Below, one piece after another: positions 51,038-60,159 of a stretch of 64,000 nt of DNA. Numbering within the stretch: the stretch's first letter is position 1; each line of letters begins with the position of its first letter. The translations under genes were made by a program, and so were the position numbers. Under the pieces are notes generated by a model. The model saw only the letters and a program-made list of their open reading frames with translations. It was not told the DNA's origin and ran no database searches. This DNA comes from JAZKHT01 sp040385245. Its GTDB lineage: Bacteria; Pseudomonadota; Alphaproteobacteria; Rhodobacterales; Rhodobacteraceae. The stretch is from assembly GCA_040385245.1 (NCBI GenBank), contig JAZKHT010000010.1:1-64000 (forward strand). Reading direction: 5' to 3'.

Positions 51038-52434
51038 GCCTGCACCTCCAACACGGAAACGGGTGTGCCGTTCAGATCGTGGAAATACCGTGTCAGCAGG
51101 TTCTCGGCGCTGGCCAGACGATAGGCAGCACTGGCGCGCATGTCGGACATCGGGGTGAAATCCTGTGCAAAGGCACGAGTCGCCGTGGCAATGGTGTCTT
51201 CGGTCCACGGTTGGTCCAACAACGCCGCCTCGACCGCCGTCGCGCGTTTCGGGATACCCGCCATACCGCCAAAGGCAATACGGGCAGCGGTGACGACGCC
51301 ATTCGCAACCGTCACGTTGAAACAGCCGCAGACGGCGGAAATGTCCTGATCAAACCGCTTGGACAGCTTGTAGCAGCGCAAGTTGGGTGCCTCGGTAGGG
51401 ATCGTGACGGCTTCGACAAATTCGCCCGGCTGCCGGTCCTGCTTGCGATAATCCAGAAAGAAATCCTCGAGCGCCAGGTCGCGCCGCACGTCGCCGCGCC
51501 GCAAGTGCAACGTCGCCCCCAGCGCGATCAGTGCGGGCGGGCCGTCGCCGATGGGGGATCCGTTGGCGATGTTCCCGCCGATGGTGGCGGCATTGCGCAC
51601 CTGAACCGAGGCATAGCGGCGCAACAATTCGGCAAAAGACGGGTGCAGAGGTTGCATGGCGTGCCACAGCGCCGAAATGGTGACGCCCGCACCGATACGA
51701 AGGGCGTCACCCTGACGGTCGATCTGTTGCAAGTCCCTCATGCCAGTCAGGAAGGCGACCGGGGACAGGTCGCGCAGTTGCTTGGTCACCCACAGACCCA
51801 CATCCGTGGCCCCGGCGATCAACGTGCCATTGGGGTTTTGTACATACCACGCCGCCAGTTCATCGGCGCTGCGCGGGCGGAAGGCATTCGTGGGGGCGTC
51901 TGCCCCCCCGGACCCCGCCGAGGATATTTGCGCCAAGCTGGAAGCATCCGTCGTCATCCATTCTGGCACAGGGGCGGCTTCGGCGGCCTGTGCTGCGCGG
52001 ATGATTGGCGCATAGCCGGTGCAGCGGCACAGGTTGCCTGCCATCACATCATCATGGTCGGTGCGACCGTCGGTGTGTGCCACGGCCATCGACACCACGA
52101 AACCGGGCGTGCAAAAGCCGCACTGTGACCCGTGATGGTCGATCATCGCCTGTTGCACCGGGTGCAGCGCCCCGTCCGGGCCGCTGATCCCTTCGACGGT
52201 TCGCACCGCCTTGCCGTGCAGTTGCGGCAGGAACAGGATGCAGGCGTTCAGCGCCTTTGACCCGTCCTGATCGGTCACCATCACCGTGCAGGCACCGCAA
52301 TCGCCCTCGTTGCAGCCCTCTTTCGTTCCACGAAGTCCGCGCACGTCGCGCAGCCAGTCGAGAAGCGTCCGCGTCGGGCTTTCACCCGCAACGCGGACCG
52401 GCGTTCCGTTAAGCAGAAACGCGATCTCGGACAT
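51034..52434 (-). CDS. xdhA: Xanthine dehydrogenase FeS/FAD subunit, with element-derived linker
   Basis: 466 residues. Two [2Fe-2S] clusters are carried by CNEGDCGACTV (C41, C46, C49) with a later cysteine near 64, and by CGFCTPGF plus CRCTGYAP (about 105-139). The FAD domain follows (LIAGATDVGLWVTKQL, ATIGGNIANGSPIGD). The linker between them, around residues 163-181 (DASSLAQISSAGSGGADAP), is encoded by an inverted copy of the palindromic element. It is the first gene of the leftward xdhABC-transporter operon. Confidence 0.95.
   Translation of the reverse strand: MSEIAFLLNGTPVRVAGESPTRTLLDWLRDVRGLRGTKEGCNEGDCGACTVMVTDQDGSKALNACILFLPQLHGKAVRTVEGISGPDGALHPVQQAMIDHHGSQCGFCTPGFVVSMAVAHTDGRTDHDDVMAGNLCRCTGYAPIIRAAQAAEAAPVPEWMTTDASSLAQISSAGSGGADAPTNAFRPRSADELAAWYVQNPNGTLIAGATDVGLWVTKQLRDLSPVAFLTGMRDLQQIDRQGDALRIGAGVTISALWHAMQPLHPSFAELLRRYASVQVRNAATIGGNIANGSPIGDGPPALIALGATLHLRRGDVRRDLALEDFFLDYRKQDRQPGEFVEAVTIPTEAPNLRCYKLSKRFDQDISAVCGCFNVTVANGVVTAARIAFGGMAGIPKRATAVEAALLDQPWTEDTIATATRAFAQDFTPMSDMRASAAYRLASAENLLTRYFHDLNGTPVSVLEVQA
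51892..51950 (+). repeat. Well preserved element copy inside xdhA, antisense to the gene
   Basis: GGGGGC-GTCT-GCCCCC (51892-51907), then CCGGACCCCGCC, GAGGATATTTGCGCCAAG and CTGGAAGC. The core is almost identical to the intergenic copies. The copy lies in the protein linker between the FeS and FAD domains and keeps the xdhA frame open in the opposite direction. Confidence 0.65.
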
Positions 52435-52669
52435 GTCAAAACCCGCCGCCTTCTCCCCGTTCGAGGCGTCTTGCGTGGCCGCCCGATGCGGCGTAAAGCG
52501 GTCCACGCGCCCCCGACCCGATATGGGCCGTCTCCCTGTCTAACAGTGAAGCGCGGCATCCCGCCACATGGCAAGCGGAACCTTTGCGCTTTTGGCGTAA
52601 GCAGTTTCGTCTTTTGCCGAAAGAAGGGGCGGGGTTTCCTGCGCGCTGTTGCATCGCTAGGCTGATCCC

Positions 52670-55600
52670 ATGTCAAACGCCCCCCGATTCATCCACCTGC
52701 GCGTCCACACCGAACATTCCCTTCTGGAAGGTGCGGTGCCGGTCAAAAAACTGATCAAGCTGTGCGAGGGGGCGATGATGCCCGCCGTCGCCGTGACCGA
52801 CACCAACAATATGTTCGCCGCGCTGGAATTTTCGGTCACCGCCCAAGGCGCGGGTGTGCAGCCCATCGTCGGGTGTCAGGTGTCTGTGGCCTTTGACCCG
52901 GCCCAGCCCGGCGAAAAGCCCCGCGCGCCCGCCGCCGTCGTTCTGCTCGCGCAGAACGAGCGCGGGTATGAAAACCTGATGAAGCTGAACTCCTGCCTGT
53001 ATATCGACACGGTGGCCAAGAACGGCGGAGGTCAGCTGCCCCAGGTCACCTTGCCAGAGTTAGAGCGGTTTTCTGACGGGCTGATCTGTCTTACCGGCGG
53101 GGCCGACGGCCCGGTGGGGCGGTTGTTGCAGACGGGGCAGGCCCCCAAGGCGCGGGCGCTGATGGACCGGCTTGCCGCCGCCTATCCACAGCGGCTGTAT
53201 GTCGAATTGCAGCGCCACCCCGGCGAAGGGGGCCGCCTGACCGACGCCGAGGCCGCGACAGAGCGTGGCTTTGTCGAAATGGCCTATGACATGGGCCTGC
53301 CGCTGGTGGCGACGAACGATGTCTATTTCCCCAAATCGTCGATGTTCGAGGCGCATGACGCGCTGATCTGCATTGCCGAAGGGGCCTATGTCGACCAACA
53401 GCAACCTCGCCGCCGCCTGACGCCGCAGCACTATTTCAAGACCGAGGCGGAAATGGCCGCCCTGTTCGCCGATCTGCCCGAGGCGCTGGAAAATACCGTC
53501 GAAATCGCCCGTCGCTGCGCCTTTGCCGCCTACAAGCGCAAGCCGATCCTGCCGAAATTCGCCGATGACGAGGTGCAGGAACTGCGCCGTCAGGCGAACG
53601 AAGGGTTGCAGGCCCGCCTTGCGATCATCCCCCATGCGGTGACGCCCGCGGACTATCAGGCGCGGCTGGATTTCGAGCTGGATATCATCGTCAAGATGGG
53701 CTTTCCGGGCTATTTCCTGATCGTGGCCGATTTCATCAAATGGGCCAAGGAACAGGGTATCCCGGTCGGCCCGGGTCGGGGGTCAGGTGCCGGGTCGCTG
53801 GTGGCCTATGCCTTGACCATCACCGACCTTGATCCCTTGCGCTATCAATTGCTGTTCGAACGGTTCCTGAACCCCGAACGGGTGTCGATGCCCGACTTTG
53901 ACATCGACTTTTGCATGGACCGCCGGGAAGAGGTGATCACTTACGTTCAGGATCGCTATGGACGTGACAAGGTCGGCCAGATCATCACCTTTGGCGCGCT
54001 TTTGTCCAAGGCCGCCGTGCGGGATGTGGGCCGCGTTTTGCAGATGTCGTACGGTCAGGTGGACCGTCTGTCCAAGATGATCCCGCTTGAAGGTGTGAAA
54101 CCCGTCAGCATCACCAAGGCGCTGGCGGATGAACCGCGCCTGCGCGAAGCCGCCAAGGAAGAGGTGGTCGCCCGCCTGCTGAATTACGCCGAACAAGTCG
54201 AAGGGTTGTATCGCAACGCATCCACCCATGCGGCGGGCGTCGTGATCGGCGACCGCCCGCTGGACGAGTTGGTGCCACTGTATCAGGACCCCCGGTCCGA
54301 CATGCCCGCGACCCAGTTCAACATGAAATGGGTCGAGGCGGCGGGGCTGGTCAAGTTCGACTTTCTGGGCCTGAAAACCCTGACCGTGATCCAGAACGCG
54401 CTCGATCTGTTGCGTCTGCGCGGGGTGGTGGTCGATATCTCGCTGATCCCGCTGGACGACAAACCGACCTACGATCTTTACGCCGCCGCCAAGACGGTTG
54501 CCGTGTTTCAGGTCGAATCCACCGGCATGATGGACGCGCTGCGCCGGATGAAACCGACCTGCATCGAAGATATCGTGGCACTGGTGGCGCTGTATCGCCC
54601 CGGCCCGATGGAAAACATCCCCACCTATTGCGAGGTGAAGAACGGCCTGCGGGAACTGGAATCGATCCACCCCACCATCGACCACATCCTGAAGGAAACC
54701 CAAGGCATCATCGTCTATCAGGAACAGGTGATGCAGATCGCGCAGGTCATGGCGGGCTACAGCCTTGGCGGGGCCGATCTTCTGCGCCGCGCGATGGGCA
54801 AGAAGATCGCCGATGAAATGGCCAAGGAACGCCCCAAGTTCGTCGAAGGTGCCAAGGCCACCCACAACGTCGATCCGAAAAAGGCAGGCGAAGTGTTCGA
54901 CCTGCTGGAGAAGTTCGCCAACTACGGCTTCAACAAATCCCACGCTGCGGCCTATGCCGTGGTCAGCTATCAGACGGCATGGCTCAAGGCGAACCATCCG
55001 GTCGAATTCATGGCTGCCGTGATGAACTGCGATATCCACCTGACCGACAAGCTGGCGATCTACAAGCGCGAGGTCGACAAGCTGGGCATCAAGACCGTTG
55101 CCCCCTGTGTCAACGCCTCGATTGCCACCTTTACCGTGCGCGACGGCACGCTGATCTATGGTCTGGGGGCGCTGAAGAATGTCGGCGTCGATGCGATGCG
55201 GCTGATTGTCGATGCGCGCGGCGACCGGCCCTTTGTCACGCTGTTCGACATGGCCCGCCGGGTGGACCTGAAACGCGTGGGCAAGCGCCCGCTGGAAATG
55301 TTGGCCCGCGCCGGGGCCTTTGACGCGCTGGATGCCAACCGCGCCCGCGTGTTTGACGCGTTGGATGGGCTTGTCGCCTTTTCCGCCGCGATCCACGAGG
55401 CGAAATCGTCCAATCAGGTGTCCCTGTTCGGCGAGGCGGGGGCGGATATCCCCGAACCGCGCATCGCCGGGCGCGACGACTGGCTGCCGGTGGAACGGCT
55501 TACGCAGGAACATCAGGCGATCGGGTTCTATCTGTCGGGCCATCCGCTGGATGATTACATGGCCCCGCTGAAACGCCGCAACGTGATGACGCTGGCCGAA

Positions 55601-56116
55601 CTGACCATCGCCGCCGAACGCGGTCCCTTGGTGGCCAAGCTGGCCGGATCAGTGTCATCGCGGCAGGAACGCAAATCGGCCAAGGGCAACCGGTTTGCCT
55701 TTGTGCAACTGTCCGACCCGACCGGGCTGTACGAAGTGACGGTCTTTTCCGACACGCTGGAGGCTGCGCGCGATTACCTTGACCCCGGCAAGAACGTGGT
55801 CCTGACGGTCGAGGCCAATCTGGAAGGCGAGACGTTGAAGCTACTGGCCCGCGCCGCCCAGCCGATTGATCAGGTCGCCGCCGAAGGCGGGGCATCGGCC
55901 CTGCGCATTCACCTGAACAAGGCCGACGCCGCCGCATCCGTCGCCGCACTGTTTTCCCGCGTCGAGGGGCGTACCAAGGCGCAGATCACCATCTGCGTCC
56001 CCGACGATCAGGGCCGCGAAATCGACCTGACCCTGCCACAGCCCTATCCGGTCACCCCCCAGATCAAGGGCGCGATCAAGGCGATGTCGGGCGTGATCCT
56101 GGTGGAAGAGGTTTAG
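52670..56116 (+). CDS. dnaE: DNA polymerase III alpha subunit
   Basis: 1148 residues, the replicative polymerase. The N-terminal PHP domain starts HLRVHTEHSLLEGAVPVKKL. The polymerase core has GRGSGAGSLVAYAL and the catalytic aspartates in MPDFDIDFCMDRREEV near 402-417. The tandem HhH region and C-terminal OB fold (LAGSVSSRQERKSAKGNRFA) follow. It is a housekeeping gene, alone on its strand, divergent from xdhA across 235 bases in which I see no other gene. Confidence 0.97.
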   Translation: MSNAPRFIHLRVHTEHSLLEGAVPVKKLIKLCEGAMMPAVAVTDTNNMFAALEFSVTAQGAGVQPIVGCQVSVAFDPAQPGEKPRAPAAVVLLAQNERGYENLMKLNSCLYIDTVAKNGGGQLPQVTLPELERFSDGLICLTGGADGPVGRLLQTGQAPKARALMDRLAAAYPQRLYVELQRHPGEGGRLTDAEAATERGFVEMAYDMGLPLVATNDVYFPKSSMFEAHDALICIAEGAYVDQQQPRRRLTPQHYFKTEAEMAALFADLPEALENTVEIARRCAFAAYKRKPILPKFADDEVQELRRQANEGLQARLAIIPHAVTPADYQARLDFELDIIVKMGFPGYFLIVADFIKWAKEQGIPVGPGRGSGAGSLVAYALTITDLDPLRYQLLFERFLNPERVSMPDFDIDFCMDRREEVITYVQDRYGRDKVGQIITFGALLSKAAVRDVGRVLQMSYGQVDRLSKMIPLEGVKPVSITKALADEPRLREAAKEEVVARLLNYAEQVEGLYRNASTHAAGVVIGDRPLDELVPLYQDPRSDMPATQFNMKWVEAAGLVKFDFLGLKTLTVIQNALDLLRLRGVVVDISLIPLDDKPTYDLYAAAKTVAVFQVESTGMMDALRRMKPTCIEDIVALVALYRPGPMENIPTYCEVKNGLRELESIHPTIDHILKETQGIIVYQEQVMQIAQVMAGYSLGGADLLRRAMGKKIADEMAKERPKFVEGAKATHNVDPKKAGEVFDLLEKFANYGFNKSHAAAYAVVSYQTAWLKANHPVEFMAAVMNCDIHLTDKLAIYKREVDKLGIKTVAPCVNASIATFTVRDGTLIYGLGALKNVGVDAMRLIVDARGDRPFVTLFDMARRVDLKRVGKRPLEMLARAGAFDALDANRARVFDALDGLVAFSAAIHEAKSSNQVSLFGEAGADIPEPRIAGRDDWLPVERLTQEHQAIGFYLSGHPLDDYMAPLKRRNVMTLAELTIAAERGPLVAKLAGSVSSRQERKSAKGNRFAFVQLSDPTGLYEVTVFSDTLEAARDYLDPGKNVVLTVEANLEGETLKLLARAAQPIDQVAAEGGASALRIHLNKADAAASVAALFSRVEGRTKAQITICVPDDQGREIDLTLPQPYPVTPQIKGAIKAMSGVILVEEV

Positions 56117-56158
56117 TCAGCCGCACTTATGGGATACTACGCGCGGCTCTCCATCGGT

Positions 56159-57223
56159 TCATGCCACCCACCGCGCGCCGATCTTGGCGACGGTCACGCT
56201 CAGGACAATCCGCGCGACGTGGTGGACGGTGACATAGGCCACGCTCATGTTCAGGCTTAGCGCGATCAGGCTCATCTCGGCCAGACCACCCGGCGCAAAG
56301 GCCAGAAAGACCGCTGCGATGGGTTCCCCCACCAGCGCGTGCAGCGCCAGCGCAAACCCAAAGGCCAGCACCAATGCCGCCACGGCGTTGATCCCGGCCA
56401 ACAGTGCCGCGCGGCGCATCATGCCGTGATCGACCCCGGCAAAGCGCGCCCCAAGACCGCAGCCGACAACCACCTGTGTCACCCCCACCAACCAGCCGGG
56501 CGGCACGCCATGCACCAGCCCGAACGCATGGGCCAGCGCGGAAAACAGCACCGGACCGGTCATGATCGCCGCCGGAAACCGCAAGGCGCGGGCGACCAGA
56601 AACCCCAGACCCCCCGCCAGCAGCAACACCACAACCTCGCGCAGGCTAAGCGGGACGGCGGATGCGGCCATCGTGACACCTGACGCCGATCCGACCGCCG
56701 ATCCGGTGACCAACCAGAACATCAGCGGCACGGCGATGATGGTCAGGATCAGCCGCAGGAATTGCAGCACCGTCAACAGGCGCGGATCGGCCCCTGCCTC
56801 TTCGCCCAACTGGATCGTTTCGATCAGCCCGCCGGGGACCGATCCGAAAAACGCGGCGGTGCGCGGCAATCCGCCCCGGCGATAGATGAAATAGGCCAGC
56901 GCATGTGTCGCGGGAATGAACACCAGCAGCGCCAGCAGGCTTGCCCCCCAGCGTGGCGCTTCGGCCAGAACGGCTGGGGTGAAGGCCCCGCCGATGGACA
57001 CGCCGATCACCGGGATGAAACTTGCCCGTAGACGCGTGGGCAGCAGGATCGCGCGCCCCAACGGCCGCCACCCGGCAGCGGCGATGATGCCTGTGATGAC
57101 CAGCGACCCCATCAGCAGCGCCAGTGGCAGGCCCAATGCCTGCGCCCCAAGACCGCCCGCTGCGCCGACGACCAAGGTCAGGGCCAGCGCCGCCCAGTCA
57201 AATCCGGTGAACCGTTTCAGCAC
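56159..57223 (-). CDS. AbrB-family membrane protein (duplicated AbrB domain)
   Basis: About 354 residues with roughly ten hydrophobic helices in two related halves: GAQALGLPLALLMGSLVITG and LRFPAAIMTGPVLFSALAHA. Conserved FFGSVPGGLIETIQLGEEAG and FLAFAPGGLAEMSLIALSLN are family motifs. Function is unassigned (named from E. coli AbrB, a putative regulator or transporter). The start is uncertain: GTG 57223 is adopted; a TTG at 57250 would lie within a palindromic-element copy. Confidence 0.8.
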   Translation of the reverse strand: MLKRFTGFDWAALALTLVVGAAGGLGAQALGLPLALLMGSLVITGIIAAAGWRPLGRAILLPTRLRASFIPVIGVSIGGAFTPAVLAEAPRWGASLLALLVFIPATHALAYFIYRRGGLPRTAAFFGSVPGGLIETIQLGEEAGADPRLLTVLQFLRLILTIIAVPLMFWLVTGSAVGSASGVTMAASAVPLSLREVVVLLLAGGLGFLVARALRFPAAIMTGPVLFSALAHAFGLVHGVPPGWLVGVTQVVVGCGLGARFAGVDHGMMRRAALLAGINAVAALVLAFGFALALHALVGEPIAAVFLAFAPGGLAEMSLIALSLNMSVAYVTVHHVARIVLSVTVAKIGARWVA

Positions 57224-57233
57224 TGTCCCTGCC

Positions 57234-57265
57234 GCTTTTTCTTTGCACAAATACTCAGCCTGAGT
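57234..57265 (-). repeat. Variant palindromic element at the AbrB-family gene start
   Basis: Read leftwards: ACTCAG-G-CTGAGT palindrome (57253-57265), then GAGTATTTGTGCAAAG and AAAAAGC. This is a GAGTATTT variant of the GAGGATATTTGCGCCAAG core. It abuts or overlaps the translation start of the AbrB-family gene. Confidence 0.48.
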
Positions 57266-57301
57266 TTTCGGTCAGGCACAACCGTGGGTTTGCGCGCAAT
57301 A

Positions 57302-57499
57302 TCACCAGTGCGGTGGGCGTTCGTCACCCACCACCTCGGCCCCGGCAGCCTCTCGGTCAGCCTCGCGCGCGGCCAGCATCTGTGTCAGTCGGGTCAGCCG
57401 ATCGATTTCCAGCCGGTGACGGGCCACCTCGTCCGACAACTCGTCCACCGTCCGCATCAGGTGGGCAAGGCGTTCTTCCATCATCTCGATCCGGTCCAT
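57302..57499 (-). CDS. slyX: SlyX-family protein
   Basis: 65-residue coiled-coil protein: RIEMMEERLAHLMRTVDELS and VARHRLEIDRLTRLTQMLAA show heptad leucines, and the C-terminus ends in PPHW, typical of SlyX. Its cellular role is undefined. The ATG at 57499 is divergent from hisS across 75 bases. It is nested in a longer open frame on the same strand; the upstream part of that frame is antisense to hisS and not credible. Confidence 0.85.
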   Translation of the reverse strand: MDRIEMMEERLAHLMRTVDELSDEVARHRLEIDRLTRLTQMLAAREADREAAGAEVVGDERPPHW

Positions 57500-57574
57500 G
57501 GCTTTTCTCTCGTCTTGTCGGCCCCGCCCCCATCCGATACACGGCACGCGACGAAAAGCGAAGGGCACGACCCG

Positions 57575-59062
57575 ATGGCACAGGACAAATCCCCCCGCCG
57601 CCCGCGCGCCGAAACCCCGAAAGGGTTTCGCGACTATTTTGGCGCGGACGTGACAGAGCGCAAGGCGATGCTCGACAAGATTGCCGAGATCTACCATCGC
57701 TATGGATTTGACCCGCTGGAAACCAGCGCCGTCGAAACGGTCGAGGCGCTGGGCAAGTTCCTTCCCGACGTTGATCGCCCGAACGAGGGCGTCTTTGCCT
57801 GGCAGGACGAGGATCAGGATTGGCTGGCCCTGCGCTATGACCTGACCGCGCCTTTGGCGCGCGTCGCCGCGCAATACCGCAACGATCTGCCATCCCCCTA
57901 TCGCCGCTATGCGATGGGTCCGGTCTGGCGCAACGAAAAGCCGGGTCCGGCGCGGTTCCGGCAATTTTACCAATGTGATGCCGATACGGTCGGTGCGCCC
58001 AGCGTGGCCGCCGACGCCGAAATCTGCGCCATGCTGGCCGATGCGCTGGAGGTGGTGGGCATCCCGCGCGGCGATTACATCGTGCGCGTGAACAACCGCA
58101 AAGTTCTGAATGGCGTGATGGAGGTTGCGGGCGTGCTGGACCCCGCCAAACCCGACCGTTTCGCCGAGGAACGCGGCATCGTCCTGCGCGCGATTGACAA
58201 GATCGACCGTCTGGGCAACGACGGCGTCCGCGCGCTGCTGGGCATGGGTCGCAAGGATGAAAGCGGCGACTTTACCAAAGGTGCCGGTCTGTCACCGGAA
58301 CAGGCCGAAATCGTCATGGGTTTCATGGCCGCCAAGCGTGACACGGGTGCCGCAACCGTCGCCCGGTTGCGCGATCTGGTGGCAGGGTCTGCCATGGGCC
58401 TTGATGGCGTGGCCGAGCTTGAAACCATCGCCGGTCTGCTGGATCGACAGGGTTATGGCCCCGACCGCATCGTGATCGACCCCGGTGTCGTCCGTGGCCT
58501 TGGCTACTATACCGGTCCGGTTTACGAGGCGGAACTGACCTTTGAAATCCTGGATGAAAAGGGGCGCAAGCGGCAATTCGGGTCTGTCGCGGGCGGTGGT
58601 CGCTATGACGATCTGGTGAAACGCTTTACCGGGCAGGCGGTGCCTGCCACGGGTGTGTCCATCGGGGTGGACCGGTTGCTGGCGGCCCTGCGCGCCAAGG
58701 GGCGGATCGGTGGCGAGGCAGCGGGGCCCGTCGTTGTGACCGTGATGGACCGTGACCGCATGGCCGATTACATGGCGATGGTGACTGATCTGCGGAATGC
58801 GGGCATCCGGGCCGAGGTCTATCTGGGCAACCCAAAGAACTTTGGCAACCAGTTGAAATACGCCGATAAACGCGCCTCACCCATCGCGGTGATCCAAGGC
58901 GGGAACGAGGCGGCTACGGACACCGTGATCCTGAAAGACCTGATCCTTGGCGCAAAGATAGCCGAAAGCGCCACGCTGGAGGAATGGAAGGACCGCCCCG
59001 CACAGGTCGAAATTCCCCGCGCCGATCTGGTGGCGGCGGTGCGCCGGATGCTGGCGCAATGA
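57575..59062 (+). CDS. hisS: Histidyl-tRNA synthetase
   Basis: 495-residue class II synthetase. Motif 2 is RFRQFYQCDADTVG; the histidine-binding motifs are GLGYYTGPVYE and GSVAGGGRYDDLV; the C-terminal anticodon-binding domain begins near VVVTVMDRD. The start ATG 57575 precedes the conserved PRAETPKGFRDYFG. Its TGA overlaps the ATG of hisZ. Confidence 0.96.
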   Translation: MAQDKSPRRPRAETPKGFRDYFGADVTERKAMLDKIAEIYHRYGFDPLETSAVETVEALGKFLPDVDRPNEGVFAWQDEDQDWLALRYDLTAPLARVAAQYRNDLPSPYRRYAMGPVWRNEKPGPARFRQFYQCDADTVGAPSVAADAEICAMLADALEVVGIPRGDYIVRVNNRKVLNGVMEVAGVLDPAKPDRFAEERGIVLRAIDKIDRLGNDGVRALLGMGRKDESGDFTKGAGLSPEQAEIVMGFMAAKRDTGAATVARLRDLVAGSAMGLDGVAELETIAGLLDRQGYGPDRIVIDPGVVRGLGYYTGPVYEAELTFEILDEKGRKRQFGSVAGGGRYDDLVKRFTGQAVPATGVSIGVDRLLAALRAKGRIGGEAAGPVVVTVMDRDRMADYMAMVTDLRNAGIRAEVYLGNPKNFGNQLKYADKRASPIAVIQGGNEAATDTVILKDLILGAKIAESATLEEWKDRPAQVEIPRADLVAAVRRMLAQ

Positions 59063-60159
59063 CGCAAAAGGCAGCCATCCGCGCCGAAGGGGAACGCCTG
59101 TTCGCGGCCTTTCGCGACGCGGGTGCCCTGCCGGTCGAGGCGGATATCCTGCTGCCCGCCGAAACGCTGCTGGACCTGTACGGCGAAGACATCCGCGCGC
59201 GGTCCTATGTCACCCGTGATCCCTTGCGCGGGGAAATGGTGTTGCGGCCCGATTTTACGGTGCCGGTCGTGCAGGCCCATATGGCCCACGGGGCCGATCC
59301 CGCGCGCTATTGCTATTTGGGCGAGGTGTTCCGCAAACAGGATCACCTTGGCCCCCGCGCGTCCGAATACCTGCAAGTCGGGTTCGAAGTGTTCGATCGC
59401 ACCGCCCCCGAGGCTGCGGATGCCGAGGTGTTCGCCCTGTTCGCGCACCTGCTTGCCCCGCTGGGTTTGCGCGCGGCGACGGGGGATATCGGCATTCTGC
59501 TCGCGGCGGTGCGCGGTTTGACCACGACCCCGCGCCGCAAGGCCGCCCTGCTGCGCCACATCTGGCGGCCGCGGCGGTTTCGCGCGTTGCTGGACCGGTT
59601 CGCGGGCCGCTCACCCGTGCCGGACGCCCGCGCGCGGTTGTTGGACAGGTTGGCCAGTGACACGCCACAGGCCCTGATCGCCGCCGCCGGCAGCTTCATC
59701 GGCCTGCGTGCGCCCGAAGATATCGCCGCCCGCGCCGCCGCCTTGATCGAGGATGCCGAGGCCGCACCGATTGCCGCGCCCGAGGCGGCCATGCTGTATG
59801 ATCTGTTGACGCTGCAAGCACCCGCCCGTGCCGCACTGGCCCATCTGCGCGGCATCACGCCGCTGATGCCTGCCATCGAACCGGCGGTTGACCGTTTCGC
59901 CAACCGTCTGGCCGCGCTTGCTGACCGGGGCGTCGATGTCGCCACCCTGCCGTTCGAGGCAAGCCATGGCCGCACCACGCTGGAATATTACGATGGGTTC
60001 GTGTTCAGCTTTCACGCCGCCGACCCCGCCTTGCCGCCGGTCGGATCGGGCGGGCGCTATGACGCGCTGACGGCGGTGCTGGGGCAGGGTCGGTCGATCC
60101 CCGCCGTGGGTGGTGTAATCCGCCCCGGTCTGGTCGCGCACCTGCGGGGGGCCGTCTGA
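59059..60159 (+). CDS. hisZ: ATP phosphoribosyltransferase regulatory subunit
   Basis: 366 residues, a catalytically inactive class II synthetase-like protein that activates the short HisG and confers histidine feedback. It has a HisS-like core (VLRPDFTVPVVQAHMAHGAD, YCYLGEVFRKQ) and GSGGRYDAL but lacks the tRNA-binding C-terminal domain. It overlaps hisS by four bases and hisG by one base, so the three are translated in series. Confidence 0.95.
   Translation: MTQKAAIRAEGERLFAAFRDAGALPVEADILLPAETLLDLYGEDIRARSYVTRDPLRGEMVLRPDFTVPVVQAHMAHGADPARYCYLGEVFRKQDHLGPRASEYLQVGFEVFDRTAPEAADAEVFALFAHLLAPLGLRAATGDIGILLAAVRGLTTTPRRKAALLRHIWRPRRFRALLDRFAGRSPVPDARARLLDRLASDTPQALIAAAGSFIGLRAPEDIAARAAALIEDAEAAPIAAPEAAMLYDLLTLQAPARAALAHLRGITPLMPAIEPAVDRFANRLAALADRGVDVATLPFEASHGRTTLEYYDGFVFSFHAADPALPPVGSGGRYDALTAVLGQGRSIPAVGGVIRPGLVAHLRGAV

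Noticed and set aside
53783..55543. Very long open frame on the minus strand inside dnaE
   Set aside because: It is fully antisense to the conserved dnaE coding region; GC-rich codon usage keeps this frame open. The peptide is rich in H, R, Q and G and shows no domain.
57500..57973. Upstream extension of slyX
   Set aside because: It overlaps hisS on the opposite strand; SlyX proteins are about 65-75 residues.
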